Shown in pieces: positions 35,088 to 43,412 of a DNA stretch of 64,000 bases (its first letter is position 1; each line of letters opens with the position of its first letter). Source of the DNA: Rossellomorea marisflavi (lineage in GTDB: Bacteria; Bacillota; Bacilli; Bacillales; Bacillaceae_B); the NCBI GenBank assembly GCA_003667865.1, contig CP033051.1, positions 3,784,001-3,848,000 of the forward strand, given 5' to 3'. Both the position numbers and the translations under genes were made by a program. The notes beneath the pieces were generated by a model. It ran no database searches, had not been told where the DNA came from, and saw only the letters and a list, made by a program, of their open reading frames with translations.

Positions 35088-35549
35088 ATGTCATATCCGA
35101 TTCGTGTTCGTGCTGGTGGGTTTATTTTATCTAACAATCAATTATTATTAGCAGAATTTCATGATGAAAATGGATTACATTATAATATGCCATCTGGAGG
35201 TGTTGAAGCAATGGAATCCGTTACCGAAGGAGCCGTTCGCGAGGTATTAGAAGAAGCGGGTCTTGAAGTAGAAGTCGGACCATTGGCTTTTGTTTACGAA
35301 TATGCCCCTCACTTAACAGATAATCGTTATGGACAAACCCCTACACTTAGCTTTTTCTTTGATTGTAAGCCAATACAGAACAACCTTGTACCTATACCTA
35401 AGCAGCTTGATCCGACTCAACTTGGTGCCAAATGGATTCCTGTTAATGAGTTAGACAACATTCTTCTATATCCAAAAATCCAAAACCACATCAAAACCTA
35501 CATAACAACCAAACAAACCCTTTTCATCCGTGAAACTGACCTAGAATAG
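35088..35549 (+). CDS. Nudix hydrolase
   Basis: 153 residues. The Nudix box fits GX5EX7REUXEEXGU exactly: GGVEAMESVTEGAVREVLEEAGL. The N-terminus PIRVRAGGFILSNNQLLLAEF is typical. Substrate (NDP-sugar, (d)NTP or similar) unknown. ATG behind AAAGAGG at a long spacing. The stop codon is immediately followed by a GGGACGGACC repeat. Confidence 0.92.
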   Translation: MSYPIRVRAGGFILSNNQLLLAEFHDENGLHYNMPSGGVEAMESVTEGAVREVLEEAGLEVEVGPLAFVYEYAPHLTDNRYGQTPTLSFFFDCKPIQNNLVPIPKQLDPTQLGAKWIPVNELDNILLYPKIQNHIKTYITTKQTLFIRETDLE

Positions 35550-35561
35550 GGACGGACCTTA
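35548..35561 (+). repeat. Dispersed GGGACGGACC repeat after the Nudix gene
   Basis: AGGGACGGACCTTA begins inside the TAG stop codon of the Nudix gene. Confidence 0.7.
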
Positions 35562-35633
35562 AGAGTTCATGTAGGCCTTGATGTTCTATCTTTATAGTAA
35601 TCTGCTATCCTACTCAAAAGGAGGGAGATACTC

Positions 35634-36233
35634 ATGCTGCTAGCATTGTGGATTTTATTTATTATCTATTCAGTTTTCCTTGCACCGGGTGATGGTTTTA
35701 CGAGTGATACGGTTATAAGTCTGATACGAGGAACATTCTCAGATATTGAACCACTTGTTGTTTTTATATTTAACCTATTAGGAATTTATCCACTTTTGTT
35801 TGCTGTTATCTTATCTAATAGGAATTCTGGCGGTTCTCCTGTATGGCCATTTATTCTTCTTTCATTTGTACTTGGAGCCTTCGCTCTTTTACCCTATTTC
35901 TTTTTATTCTCTTCAAAACCTAAGACATCTACTAAGAACAACCCATTACTCGAATTCATATGTAAGATTCTTCAGTCAAAAACGATATTGTTTATCATTG
36001 TTATATTTTTTATAGCTAATCTTTTCGTTTTAACAAGAGGTTTTTCTTTAGATGGTTTTATGATTGCCTTTTATTCATCTAAATTGGTTAATATTATGTC
36101 AGTTGATTTGCTTCTATTATTATGGTTATCCTATTATTCTTTTAAGCATTTATATGGCAATAAACATGCTTGGCTGTCATTCATTCCAGTAGTTGGACCC
36201 ATTATGTTATTATGGAAAAAAAAGACTCATTAA
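35634..36233 (+). CDS. Multi-pass membrane protein, unknown
   Basis: 199 residues, about five or six transmembrane helices, basic C-terminus (LLWKKKTH). I do not recognise the family. The N-terminus LLALWILFIIYSVFLAPGDG and a loop FTSDTVISLIRGTFSDIEPLV resemble membrane proteins shared with cyanobacteria and plants, but I cannot confirm this. Strong site AAAAGGAGGGAG before ATG. Followed 15 bases later by the DUF2164 gene, likely one operon. Confidence 0.75.
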   Translation: MLLALWILFIIYSVFLAPGDGFTSDTVISLIRGTFSDIEPLVVFIFNLLGIYPLLFAVILSNRNSGGSPVWPFILLSFVLGAFALLPYFFLFSSKPKTSTKNNPLLEFICKILQSKTILFIIVIFFIANLFVLTRGFSLDGFMIAFYSSKLVNIMSVDLLLLLWLSYYSFKHLYGNKHAWLSFIPVVGPIMLLWKKKTH

Positions 36234-36248
36234 GGAGATTTTGTTGTT

Positions 36249-36506
36249 ATGCAAGAGATAAAAATTGTAAAGACTGAGAAAGATGAAATAATTGGCAGAA
36301 TGAAAACATTCTATTATGAAATGAGTGGTGATGAAATCGGGGATCTTGCAGCGGAGCATTGGTTTGAATTTATGAAAAAGGAAGTAGGACCATTCTTTTA
36401 TAATAAAGGCATTGAGGATTCAAAACAGATGCTTATGGAAAAAATGCTTCATCTTGAAGAGGATCTATATGCACTAAAGCGCCCGCTTCAAACAATTAGG
36501 AAGTAA
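36249..36506 (+). CDS. DUF2164 family protein
   Basis: 85 residues. Matches DUF2164: EKDEIIGRMKTFYYEMSGDEIGDLAAEHWFEFM, then VGPFFYNKGIEDSKQML. Helical, cytosolic, function unknown. Site AAGGAG at 11 bases from ATG. Ends in a basic tail; terminator at 36528. Confidence 0.85.
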   Translation: MQEIKIVKTEKDEIIGRMKTFYYEMSGDEIGDLAAEHWFEFMKKEVGPFFYNKGIEDSKQMLMEKMLHLEEDLYALKRPLQTIRK

Positions 36507-36527
36507 TGTTCTAAGATATCTTACTCG

Positions 36528-36567
36528 AATAAGGGACACTGGTTATAATAAAGTCTGTGTCCTTTAT
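36528..36567. terminator. Terminator after the DUF2164 gene
   Basis: AATAAGGGACAC pairs with GTGTCCTTTATT (one mismatch), T-rich tail; also suits the convergent gene ending at 36590. Confidence 0.75.
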
Positions 36568-36589
36568 TCATTGAAATATAAATTAAGAG

Positions 36590-37522
36590 CTACTTAATTT
36601 CCTTCCTATAGATATCCAAAGAGGAATCCTTCCAATTCTTTAAGACGTCACTAGCTCTCAAAACCTGCCATGGATTAAACATTGTTTGACCATGCTTATT
36701 AAACAAATACTTTTCATCTAAAGCATAAGCAGCATGTACAATCGTATATTCCTTTCTCCATACTAAAACATCATCCGATTGTATTTCTATAAAACTTCCT
36801 TTTTTATACTCATTATTTTGGAGAATGCGTTCAAAATCAAGAGGATGTAACCATTCATAGATGAGCTGATTACTACCTATGATTGCAGTGGCTACAGCTG
36901 CTAAACAATTTGGTCCATTAATAGTAGGGAACCTATCGAAATAAGGAGCCAGCTCGGGTACCTTTTCTACTAATAGGCTGTTAACTTGTTTCCTTAAGGT
37001 GGAAAACAAAGCATGGTCGTGCAACCAGTATTTTACATAGTTTCGCAGAATGATTCTTTTTGTATCAATTGGAATAAGCGTCCAACTATGTCCTTGTATC
37101 ATGATCAATTCTTCATTTGGATGATAGTAAACAGTCTGTCCATTACGGAACAAATTCAGAGCCCTCTTTTGTTCCACTTCACTAAGCCCTTCCAATAAAT
37201 CAACCATATCAGGAAGCGGAAAGACTAAATACCTTCCAATTTCCCACTGTTCTCTTATGCACGAAGCCTGAGTATGTTTATCCCAAAGTAAGAATTCCCT
37301 ATTTGGCACTCTTGCTACGTAATTTGCATCCTTCACAGCCCATGTACCAAAGGAGGTACGTTCATCTAGGGTATAGAAATCTTTTGAGATGCTTTCAATT
37401 TGAATTGCTGAAACAAAATCAGGTTTCCGCTTAAAAAATAACAAATCATAATCGGGAACAAATCGTTGCTCCCAGTTACAAAATACGTCTTCTGTGATGG
37501 TATAACCATTTACTTTATTCAT
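36590..37522 (-). CDS. Unknown protein with possible Cys-His-Asn hydrolase arrangement
   Basis: 310 residues, soluble, no signal peptide. Family not recognised. Notable is the C-terminal third: GPNCLAAVATAI, about 50 residues later DVLVWRKEYTIVHAAYALDEKYLFNKHGQTMF. A Cys at a helix start, then V-x-H-A-A and a strand ending F-N-K-x-G is the order seen in papain-like/NlpC and C39-like hydrolases, so a cysteine hydrolase or inactive relative is possible; this is inference only. The N-terminal two thirds have many Trp/Tyr residues. ATG behind AGAGGTAAATA. Confidence 0.7.
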   Translation of the reverse strand: MNKVNGYTITEDVFCNWEQRFVPDYDLLFFKRKPDFVSAIQIESISKDFYTLDERTSFGTWAVKDANYVARVPNREFLLWDKHTQASCIREQWEIGRYLVFPLPDMVDLLEGLSEVEQKRALNLFRNGQTVYYHPNEELIMIQGHSWTLIPIDTKRIILRNYVKYWLHDHALFSTLRKQVNSLLVEKVPELAPYFDRFPTINGPNCLAAVATAIIGSNQLIYEWLHPLDFERILQNNEYKKGSFIEIQSDDVLVWRKEYTIVHAAYALDEKYLFNKHGQTMFNPWQVLRASDVLKNWKDSSLDIYRKEIK

Positions 37523-37594
37523 TATTTACCTCTATTTAACTAAGATTAGCGAGACCCATTATGAAGGTCTGCCCCATAGGTATTTTCATTTAGC

Positions 37595-37789
37595 TTAATC
37601 TTCGCTTGAAAACCTAAATTTTTGAAGCATATCTTCTATGAATTTCTCTTCATATAATTGGATAAATATCTCTGCACATTGCTGCTTTCCATCTTAGCAA
37701 TCCCACTTACTACCTTCACCAATTCGGACAGTAAAGAACAACTTTCCATTTGATTCTACTGTTTCAAATATTTCTTTTACAAATCCTTT
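37595..37789 (-). pseudogene. Gene remnant with internal stop
   Basis: A continuous 65-codon frame with one TAA reads GFVKEIFETVESNGKLFF... then, after the stop, QQCAEIFIQLYEEKFIEDML and FRFSSED. It looks like coding sequence but has no start or ribosome site and overlaps the end of the acetyltransferase gene by 13 bases. Probably the rest of an inactivated gene; family unknown. Confidence 0.45.
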
Positions 37790-38250
37790 TTAAAATAAAT
37801 TAATGTTGTTCTATTATTTATTTTCTTTTCTACACCAGTCTTTACATAACCCATCTTTTCATACAGATAACAATTGCGCTCTTCCTCTAAAAGTGTGGAT
37901 AGTTCCCATGTTGTCGCCTGTGGTATTTGCAGTTCAATTAACGAAATTACTTCCTGCGCAATCCCTCTACCCTGATACTCAGGCATAATAAACATTGGAC
38001 TAATCCAGTACGTCGTTTCGTTATCTTTCCATCGCGCACATATCGCCCCTACTAGTGTTCCTTCAACAATAATTTTGTAAAAACCACCTTTTGGATCATG
38101 TATCCTGGACAACACTCTATCAATCTTTTCATTTGCTGGATTTGTTTCATAATCCTGATATTTCTCTAATAACGGCTTAAATGCCTTAACTTGCATATCA
38201 TAGATAGCGTGTGCATCGGTCTCTGATGCTTTTTCCAAACTAATATTCAT
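37777..38250 (-). CDS. GNAT family N-acetyltransferase
   Basis: 157 residues from ATG 38250 behind GAGGTG; the GTG at 38259 overlaps the ribosome site. GNAT pattern: ISLEKASETDAHAIYDMQVKAF, GGFYKIIVEGTLVGAICA, MFIMPEYQGRGIAQEVISLIE (acetyl-CoA loop QGRGIA) and ERNCYLYEKMGYVKTG. Substrate unknown. The stop is followed by a gene remnant. Confidence 0.87.
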   Translation of the reverse strand: MNISLEKASETDAHAIYDMQVKAFKPLLEKYQDYETNPANEKIDRVLSRIHDPKGGFYKIIVEGTLVGAICARWKDNETTYWISPMFIMPEYQGRGIAQEVISLIELQIPQATTWELSTLLEEERNCYLYEKMGYVKTGVEKKINNRTTLIYFKKDL

Positions 38251-38441
38251 CTCATTCACCTCAAATGATGATAAAATCTCGTTTTATGTTTGTTGTGATT
38301 CAATTTTATAGGAAGATTCTTTTTGATCATTTTAAAGTCTCCATATAGAAATCTAAATTTCGTACAATGCACAACTCCTATGTAGTAATGTTACCACCCT
38401 TACCCTACGTTTAATAGATACCAATATTTTTGACAAAAAGA

Positions 38442-38472
38442 AAAGCACAAACCCCAATTGAGTCTGCGCTTT
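38442..38472 (-). terminator. Terminator-like hairpin, 5 bases after the reductase gene end
   Basis: 13-pair stem with three G-U pairs (minus strand AAAGCGCAGACTC / GGGTTTGTGCTTT), then TTCTTTTTG. Belongs to the reductase gene ending at 38478. Confidence 0.75.
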
Positions 38473-38477
38473 TTTCG

Positions 38478-39527
38478 TTATTTAAGCATGTTACGTACAA
38501 GTTCTTTATTTCGATCCTTAAATACCTCGTTATGTGATGATACCATTGCAAATGCTGCTGAATCAGGCTGAATATACTGTTTAGCCTTGTTTACAGCGTT
38601 GGCGGCATCTTGAAAGGCACCTGCAATTAGATGTAGCTTACCATCGTGCTTTAATATGTCTCCTGCAGCAAATAGTCCATCTACAGACGTTTCGCTTGTT
38701 GAACTTCCTTTAATATAGAAATCATCGACCAATTGAATTTGAAGATTACTATCCTTTAATAGTGCTGCCTCTTGCTCAAAACCATGGTTAATAATCACAT
38801 CATCTACATCCAGTTGAAATGATTCATCTGTCTCATGGTTCGTTAACTCAACACATTTGATTTCATCGTGCTGATTATTTGCAATGAGTCTTGAAATTTT
38901 TGTATTAAAGAATACTTCTGCAGAGCTATTTAACAATTGAGAAACTTGGGCTTCGTGCCCTGATAATTGATCTTTACGGTGTGTTAAATAGACTTTGTGT
39001 GCTACGGGAAGCAGTTCATTTGCCCAATCGATAGCTGCGTTTCCTCCACCGGAAATGAGAACGGTTTTTCCGATAAAGTTCTTTAGGGATTTTACGGTAT
39101 AGTGTAGATTCGATACCTCAAAGCGTTCTGCCCTCTCAATATGTAGCTTTTGAGGTTTTAAGATTCCACTTCCAACAGCAACAATGATTGTCTTGGATAA
39201 ATGTTCATTTCCGGATGCTGATTTAAGGATAAATAATCCTTCAGCATTCTTAGTAATCGATACAATCTTTTCATTTAACACCACAGTAGGATCAAATGTT
39301 AAGCCTTGCTGCACCATTTGATCTATTAATTTTTCTCCCGGTATTGGAACTTGCCCACCTATATCCCAAATCATTTTCTCTGGATAGATATGAACCTTAC
39401 CTCCCAAATGAGGTTGGAATTCAATAATTTTCGTTTTCATCTCTCTAAGTCCACTATAAAAAGCTGAGTATAAACCAGCTGGTCCACCACCGATAATGGT
39501 TACATCAAAGCATTCTTGCTCTTTCAT
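38478..39527 (-). CDS. Ferredoxin/flavodoxin-NADP+ reductase, TrxR-like (YcgT/YumC type)
   Basis: About 349 residues from ATG 39527. FAD loop VTIIGGGPAGLYSAFYSG, second dinucleotide loop TVLISGGGNAAIDWANEL, and GLFAAGDILKHDG near the end; no CxxC redox pair, so it is not a thioredoxin reductase but the Bacillus-type ferredoxin-NADP reductase. YumC-like enzymes support electron transfer to ferredoxins or haem/iron systems. A Fur box overlaps its promoter, which argues for the iron-regulated paralogue YcgT. The GTG at 39536 is only two bases from the ribosome site, hence the ATG choice. Confidence 0.9.
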   Translation of the reverse strand: MKEQECFDVTIIGGGPAGLYSAFYSGLREMKTKIIEFQPHLGGKVHIYPEKMIWDIGGQVPIPGEKLIDQMVQQGLTFDPTVVLNEKIVSITKNAEGLFILKSASGNEHLSKTIIVAVGSGILKPQKLHIERAERFEVSNLHYTVKSLKNFIGKTVLISGGGNAAIDWANELLPVAHKVYLTHRKDQLSGHEAQVSQLLNSSAEVFFNTKISRLIANNQHDEIKCVELTNHETDESFQLDVDDVIINHGFEQEAALLKDSNLQIQLVDDFYIKGSSTSETSVDGLFAAGDILKHDGKLHLIAGAFQDAANAVNKAKQYIQPDSAAFAMVSSHNEVFKDRNKELVRNMLK

Positions 39528-39634
39528 TATGCTCACTTCCCCTAGGAATAATCGAAATTACCATTCTCAAACTATATTTAAGATGCCGTTGACATAGATC
39601 ATAACTATTTCAATAGTTCTATTGTACACGATAC

Positions 39635-39649
39635 TGAGAATGATTTTCA
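39635..39649. promoter_or_regulatory. Fur box at the reductase promoter
   Basis: TGAGAATGATTTTCA fits the 7-1-7 Fur consensus TGATAATnATTATCA with three mismatches. It lies between the -35-like TTGAAA and -10-like TACAAT (18-base spacing, minus strand) of the reductase gene. The rest of 39537-39873 holds the dyads described at 39810 and an isolated inverted repeat AAATTTGTG/CACAAATTT (39724-39762). Confidence 0.65.
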
Positions 39650-39809
39650 ATGTCAAATGTCTTTTTTGCCAAAAAATCTAATTTCCTTATTAAAAAATAC
39701 AACTTAATCGAAGTTATCTGGATAAATTTGTGCCACTATGTCAGCAGCTCAAATCACAAATTTGTTTTTCACTTATCTTTTCTTTTTGCAAACTTGCATA
39801 GAATTCGCC

Positions 39810-39853
39810 TATAGTCAGAAACTATTTATAGTGTTATGACTATAGCACTATAA
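39810..39853 (+). promoter_or_regulatory. Nested dyads upstream of a 36-aa gene
   Basis: Two perfect 8-base inverted repeats are interleaved: CTATAGTC (39810 on) with GACTATAG (to 39845), and TTATAGTG (39826-39833) with CACTATAA (39846-39853). A -10-like TATAGT lies in the first arm, 18 bases after TTGCAA (39786-39791). Looks like an operator for a dimeric regulator; which one is unknown. Confidence 0.5.
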
Positions 39854-39873
39854 CATGATGTGGAGGGGTATAA

Positions 39874-39984
39874 ATGAATCAACTTATAAGTATCATTTCA
39901 ACAATCGTTGTGAGATTCTTACGAGCAATTTATTTACTTCGCTATAAAGCTATTGTATTTCCCTTTCCAGCTGCGATTAAATAA
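39874..39984 (+). CDS. Small hydrophobic basic peptide, 36 aa
   Basis: ATG behind GGAGGGGTATAA, a strong site. Product MNQLISIISTIVVRFLRAIY... has one membrane helix interrupted by Arg, then LLRYKAIVFPFPAAIK; net positive charge. No family recognised. Size and composition resemble membrane-active peptides (type I toxins, small regulatory membrane proteins), but nothing proves this. It has its own dyad-containing promoter region and a strong palindromic terminator at 40026. Confidence 0.55.
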   Translation: MNQLISIISTIVVRFLRAIYLLRYKAIVFPFPAAIK

Positions 39985-40025
39985 ACCAAACGATTCATTT
40001 ATCACATATCTCATTGTTGTTATAA

Positions 40026-40053
40026 AAAAAGTGAGCAAATTTGCTCACTTTTT
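40026..40053. terminator. Bidirectional terminator
   Basis: Perfect palindrome AAAAAGTGAGCAAA/TTTGCTCACTTTTT between the 36-aa gene and the convergent DUF3231 gene; the DUF3231 stop codon lies within it. Confidence 0.9.
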
Positions 40054-41046
40054 CTTTGCCAAAGCTTCTCGGTCATCTGTACTTGGTGGTTGCTCTAACC
40101 AACCATTTTTTATTAATAACTCCGCTCCATCCTCTGCATAAAAACCAATTTCAGTCATCAACTTCAAATACTGTACAATTAAATCATTCCTTTGACAGGT
40201 CGATAATGCAGATCCATAATACCCAACAGATACGGTAATTAAATTTACAATATGAAAGAGCATTAGCTTGTCTGAAAATGGGGAGACAACAGAATTTGAA
40301 ACCTCGGATGTCCAATTTCTTGGTGAAGGTAAATGATCATTTGACATAATCGTACTGAAGATATCAATATGTTTATTGCAAAGCTTCGCACCTCTTTGGA
40401 AATACTCCCGCAATTCCTTGGAGTGTGTTACCTGGCTAAATCCAATTTCCAGGACAATTTTAACAATGGTTTTTTGCATATTGTAATAAATGTTTCCGAT
40501 TTCAATCCCATTCAGTGGTCTCTTTTTACCAAAATATCCTGACATATAATTTTTATTGTAAATAAAATCTACGTCATGTGGTGCATTTATATATGGTGGA
40601 CGACTAAAAATACCTTTATCCAACATAGCTGCTAATATTTGATCATAAAGCTCCATTGTTTCTTTCATACACTGAATATAATAGGACCTTTGATCCTCTC
40701 TAACCGAAGTACCAACAGAAAGAGAATAACCATTCATACCATGTAAAGTCATGACATATAGGTATTGCATCACAAAGGTACCCGAGAATAAAGGTGGTGC
40801 ATCAAGATTTACATCTTCTTTCGTGAAACCTTTTGGTATTGGGTATTTTGCCTCTTGAAGCATAGCAGTAACCTTTTTTATATGTGTATTGGACAAATCT
40901 AGTGCATATTTAATAATGTTTTTTATTTCTAAATCGTCAGTTGTTTTATCAAAATAGGTTAGAACACAAATGGCCATACTATCATTCATGTATTGAGTCC
41001 ATAAAGCAGAAATCTCAGGTGCTGTTAGCCGGATATTTTGTTTCAC
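40045..41046 (-). CDS. DUF3231 family protein
   Basis: About 333 residues. Two related helical halves of DUF3231, a ferritin-like-clan family common in spore formers: LTAPEISALWTQYMNDSMAICVLTYF, then later the second unit with GNIYYNMQKTIVKIVLEIGFSQ and MLFHIVNLITVSVGYYGSALS. Function unknown. GTG start at 41046 behind AGAGG at nine bases is preferred to TTG 41055 that overlaps the ribosome site. Confidence 0.83.
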   Translation of the reverse strand: MKQNIRLTAPEISALWTQYMNDSMAICVLTYFDKTTDDLEIKNIIKYALDLSNTHIKKVTAMLQEAKYPIPKGFTKEDVNLDAPPLFSGTFVMQYLYVMTLHGMNGYSLSVGTSVREDQRSYYIQCMKETMELYDQILAAMLDKGIFSRPPYINAPHDVDFIYNKNYMSGYFGKKRPLNGIEIGNIYYNMQKTIVKIVLEIGFSQVTHSKELREYFQRGAKLCNKHIDIFSTIMSNDHLPSPRNWTSEVSNSVVSPFSDKLMLFHIVNLITVSVGYYGSALSTCQRNDLIVQYLKLMTEIGFYAEDGAELLIKNGWLEQPPSTDDREALAKKK

Positions 41047-41150
41047 CCAAATCAACCTCTTTTTTTATCTTTGATATCTTCTAATTAGCTTTTCTTATCA
41101 CTTGAAATTTATTCTAATCAACAATATTACAAGCGAATAATAGAAAAAAA

Positions 41151-41174
41151 CACATTCTTTCTCATAAGAATGTG
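41151..41174 (-). terminator. Terminator of citA
   Basis: Stem CACATTCTT/AAGAATGTG with a six-base loop followed by TTTTTTT on the minus strand, 113 bases after the citA stop. Confidence 0.8.
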
Positions 41175-41286
41175 CCATATTATTCTATTCTCTCACATGC
41201 TAGTTTGTTTCATTCAAGCTAAATAAGGATTCATCTCTTCTTTTGGAGTACATCAACCTCTAACTCTTTTTTCAGTCTAATTTTCG

Positions 41287-42369
41287 TTAAATAATATCCC
41301 CTATATATTCTGATTGTGGCCGGTAAATAACATTATGTTCAGCTTGTTCTAATACATGTGCAGTCCAACCAACAATTCTACTTGCTGTAAATGTTGGAGT
41401 AAATAGCTCTGAATCCATGCAAATCGACTTCATTATTGCAGCTGCATAGAACTCAACACTTGTATAGAGCGAACGTCCAGGTTTGTATTCGTTTAGTATA
41501 TGGATTGCTTCATTTTCAACATGTAATGCTAAGTCAAGCCATGGGTCCTCTCCGTCCATTTCTAATAAAACATTACGAAGTGCCACTGCTCTTGGGTCGT
41601 GTGTCTTATATACACGATGGCCAAATCCCATTAGCTTTTCTCCATTATGAATTTTTCTTTGAATCACACTTTCTGCCTGGTCCATTGTTTGTATTTCATC
41701 TAGTAATGCGAGTACTCCTGAAGGTGCTCCACCATGTAATGGACCTTTCATCGTACCTATAGCAGCACAAATAGCAGAAACTATGTCAGATTCAGTAGAG
41801 GCTGTTACTCTTGCTGAGAAGGTGGATGCGTTCATTCCATGTTCAAGTGTTAAGATCATATAGGTTTCAAGTGCTCTTACTTGTGCTTTCGTTGGCCTTG
41901 CCCCATTTAACATGTATAAATAATTCTCTACATGATCTAGTTCGTCATTTGGGCTCGTGAAAGGTTTGTTGCTTTGCTTGGCCCTCCAGTACGAAATAAT
42001 TGTTGGTATAATAGCTGTTAACGTAATAGATTGTGCTAAATTAGGTTTCCATTGATAATGCAACGTTCCTTCTGCAGATATTACGGTTCTTAATACGCCC
42101 ATATATTCCATGTTACTCGGTAAAACGTCCATGATTGCCTTCATTTCTTTCGTTAATTTTCTTTTATCGCGAATCTGCTTGCTTAATTCACTCAATTCTA
42201 TTCGTGTAGGGAACCTCCCATTCCAAATAAGGAAGGCTACCTCTTCAAAGGAATATTCCTGTGCTATATTTTGAATATCATACCCTCGATAAATTAACTT
42301 TCCTTTCTGACCATCAATATGTGAAATGCGAGTCTGTGCCGCAACGACACCTTTTAATCCGTTACTCAT
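41287..42369 (-). CDS. citA: Citrate synthase (CitA type)
   Basis: Condenses acetyl-CoA and oxaloacetate. 360 residues, the short Bacillus type. Catalytic His in HGGAPSG (GPLHGGAPSGVLALL), His in MGFGHRVYKTHDPRA, and the Asp/Arg region near PRSLYTSVEFY-equivalent GRSLYTSVEFYAA. Divergent from citR, the same arrangement as B. subtilis citA/citR, where CitA is the minor citrate synthase. ATG behind AAAGGGGAG. Confidence 0.95.
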   Translation of the reverse strand: MSNGLKGVVAAQTRISHIDGQKGKLIYRGYDIQNIAQEYSFEEVAFLIWNGRFPTRIELSELSKQIRDKRKLTKEMKAIMDVLPSNMEYMGVLRTVISAEGTLHYQWKPNLAQSITLTAIIPTIISYWRAKQSNKPFTSPNDELDHVENYLYMLNGARPTKAQVRALETYMILTLEHGMNASTFSARVTASTESDIVSAICAAIGTMKGPLHGGAPSGVLALLDEIQTMDQAESVIQRKIHNGEKLMGFGHRVYKTHDPRAVALRNVLLEMDGEDPWLDLALHVENEAIHILNEYKPGRSLYTSVEFYAAAIMKSICMDSELFTPTFTASRIVGWTAHVLEQAEHNVIYRPQSEYIGDII

Positions 42370-42415
42370 TTTAATCTCCCCTTTATACTTATTACAAATA
42401 TTGTATAATGGTTTT

Positions 42416-42436
42416 ATAATTAATAAAATTAATTAT
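42416..42436. promoter_or_regulatory. Operator-like inverted repeat between citA and citR
   Basis: Perfect 9-base arms ATAATTAAT and ATTAATTAT separated by AAA, in the centre of the divergent promoter region. Fits a LysR-type regulator site; the citA -10 TACAAT is next to it. Confidence 0.6.
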
Positions 42437-42484
42437 TATTAATTAAACTGATTATGATACTTAATTAGCGAGAGGATTTATGGT

Positions 42485-43360
42485 ATGGAACTAAATTGGA
42501 TCCAGACGTTTGTCGCGGCTGCAACGTACGGAAATTTCAGAAAGACTGCAGAAAATTTGTATATCTCTCAGCCTTCTGTGACGGTGCATATTAAACAGTT
42601 AGAAAAGGAATTAGGGATTCTTTTATTTGAAAGAGAAGGAAAAAAGGTTAAGCTAACTGAGGCTGGAAGAAGATATTTGCAGCATGCAAAAAAGCTTCTC
42701 CAAGTATATGAAAATGGCGTGACCGATCTCCAAACATTTAGTCAGGGCTATACAACGACATTGTCACTAGCCATCTCCCCACTTATTGCCGATACAATTC
42801 TACCCTTTGTGTTAAAGCAATACTTAAAAAAGCACCCTCAAGTCGAGATATCTGTCAGCATTATTGAATCAAAAGAAATTGAAAGGGCTGTTTGGAACGA
42901 AGAGGTTGATATCGGTTTATCATGTTTAAATAGCTTTCATCCAGAGCTTGAATCAAGTCTACTTTACCAGGATCGAATCATGCTTGTAGCACCACATGAT
43001 GGTCGTGATTTCGAATCAGCTTTTCCTTTAGAGGAGGAGGAAATTTTAGCAAGTAATTATTTATTAACCCACAATCATCCTGGATATTGGGAGGAATTAT
43101 CCCAAACTGTAAAACGTTTATATCCTAGTATTCAGATGATGAAGGTGTCACAGGTCCATATTACGAAGAGATTTATTGTTGAAGGATTAGGGGTCTCATA
43201 TCTACCTGAGTCCACTGTAAGAAGAGAGCTTTTAGAAGGAAGGTTACTCGAGGTGCCTTCACATTTCTCTTTACCAGAAGCCAATACCTTTGCCATTTTA
43301 AAATATCGACATAAGAAACAGGAAGAATTTTTGGAATTTTTATCACGGTATCGATTATAG
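42485..43360 (+). CDS. citR: LysR family regulator CitR
   Basis: 291 residues. N-terminal winged helix-turn-helix (WIQTFVAAATYGNFRKTAENL, YISQPSVTVHIKQLEKELGILLFERE) and a LysR substrate domain (SLAISPLIADTILPFVLKQYL). Divergent gene pair with citA gives the assignment; in B. subtilis CitR represses citA and itself. Start ATG 42485 behind GAGAGGATTTATGGT. Confidence 0.9.
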   Translation: MELNWIQTFVAAATYGNFRKTAENLYISQPSVTVHIKQLEKELGILLFEREGKKVKLTEAGRRYLQHAKKLLQVYENGVTDLQTFSQGYTTTLSLAISPLIADTILPFVLKQYLKKHPQVEISVSIIESKEIERAVWNEEVDIGLSCLNSFHPELESSLLYQDRIMLVAPHDGRDFESAFPLEEEEILASNYLLTHNHPGYWEELSQTVKRLYPSIQMMKVSQVHITKRFIVEGLGVSYLPESTVRRELLEGRLLEVPSHFSLPEANTFAILKYRHKKQEEFLEFLSRYRL

Positions 43361-43371
43361 TGAGCATACAA

Positions 43372-43399
43372 AAGGATCTATTCGATGGAATAGATCCTT
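43372..43399 (+). terminator. Terminator of citR
   Basis: Perfect 12-base stem AAGGATCTATTC/GAATAGATCCTT, loop GATG, then ATTCTT. Also placed to serve the convergent lipoprotein gene. Confidence 0.88.
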
Positions 43400-43412
43400 A
43401 TTCTTACTAGTA

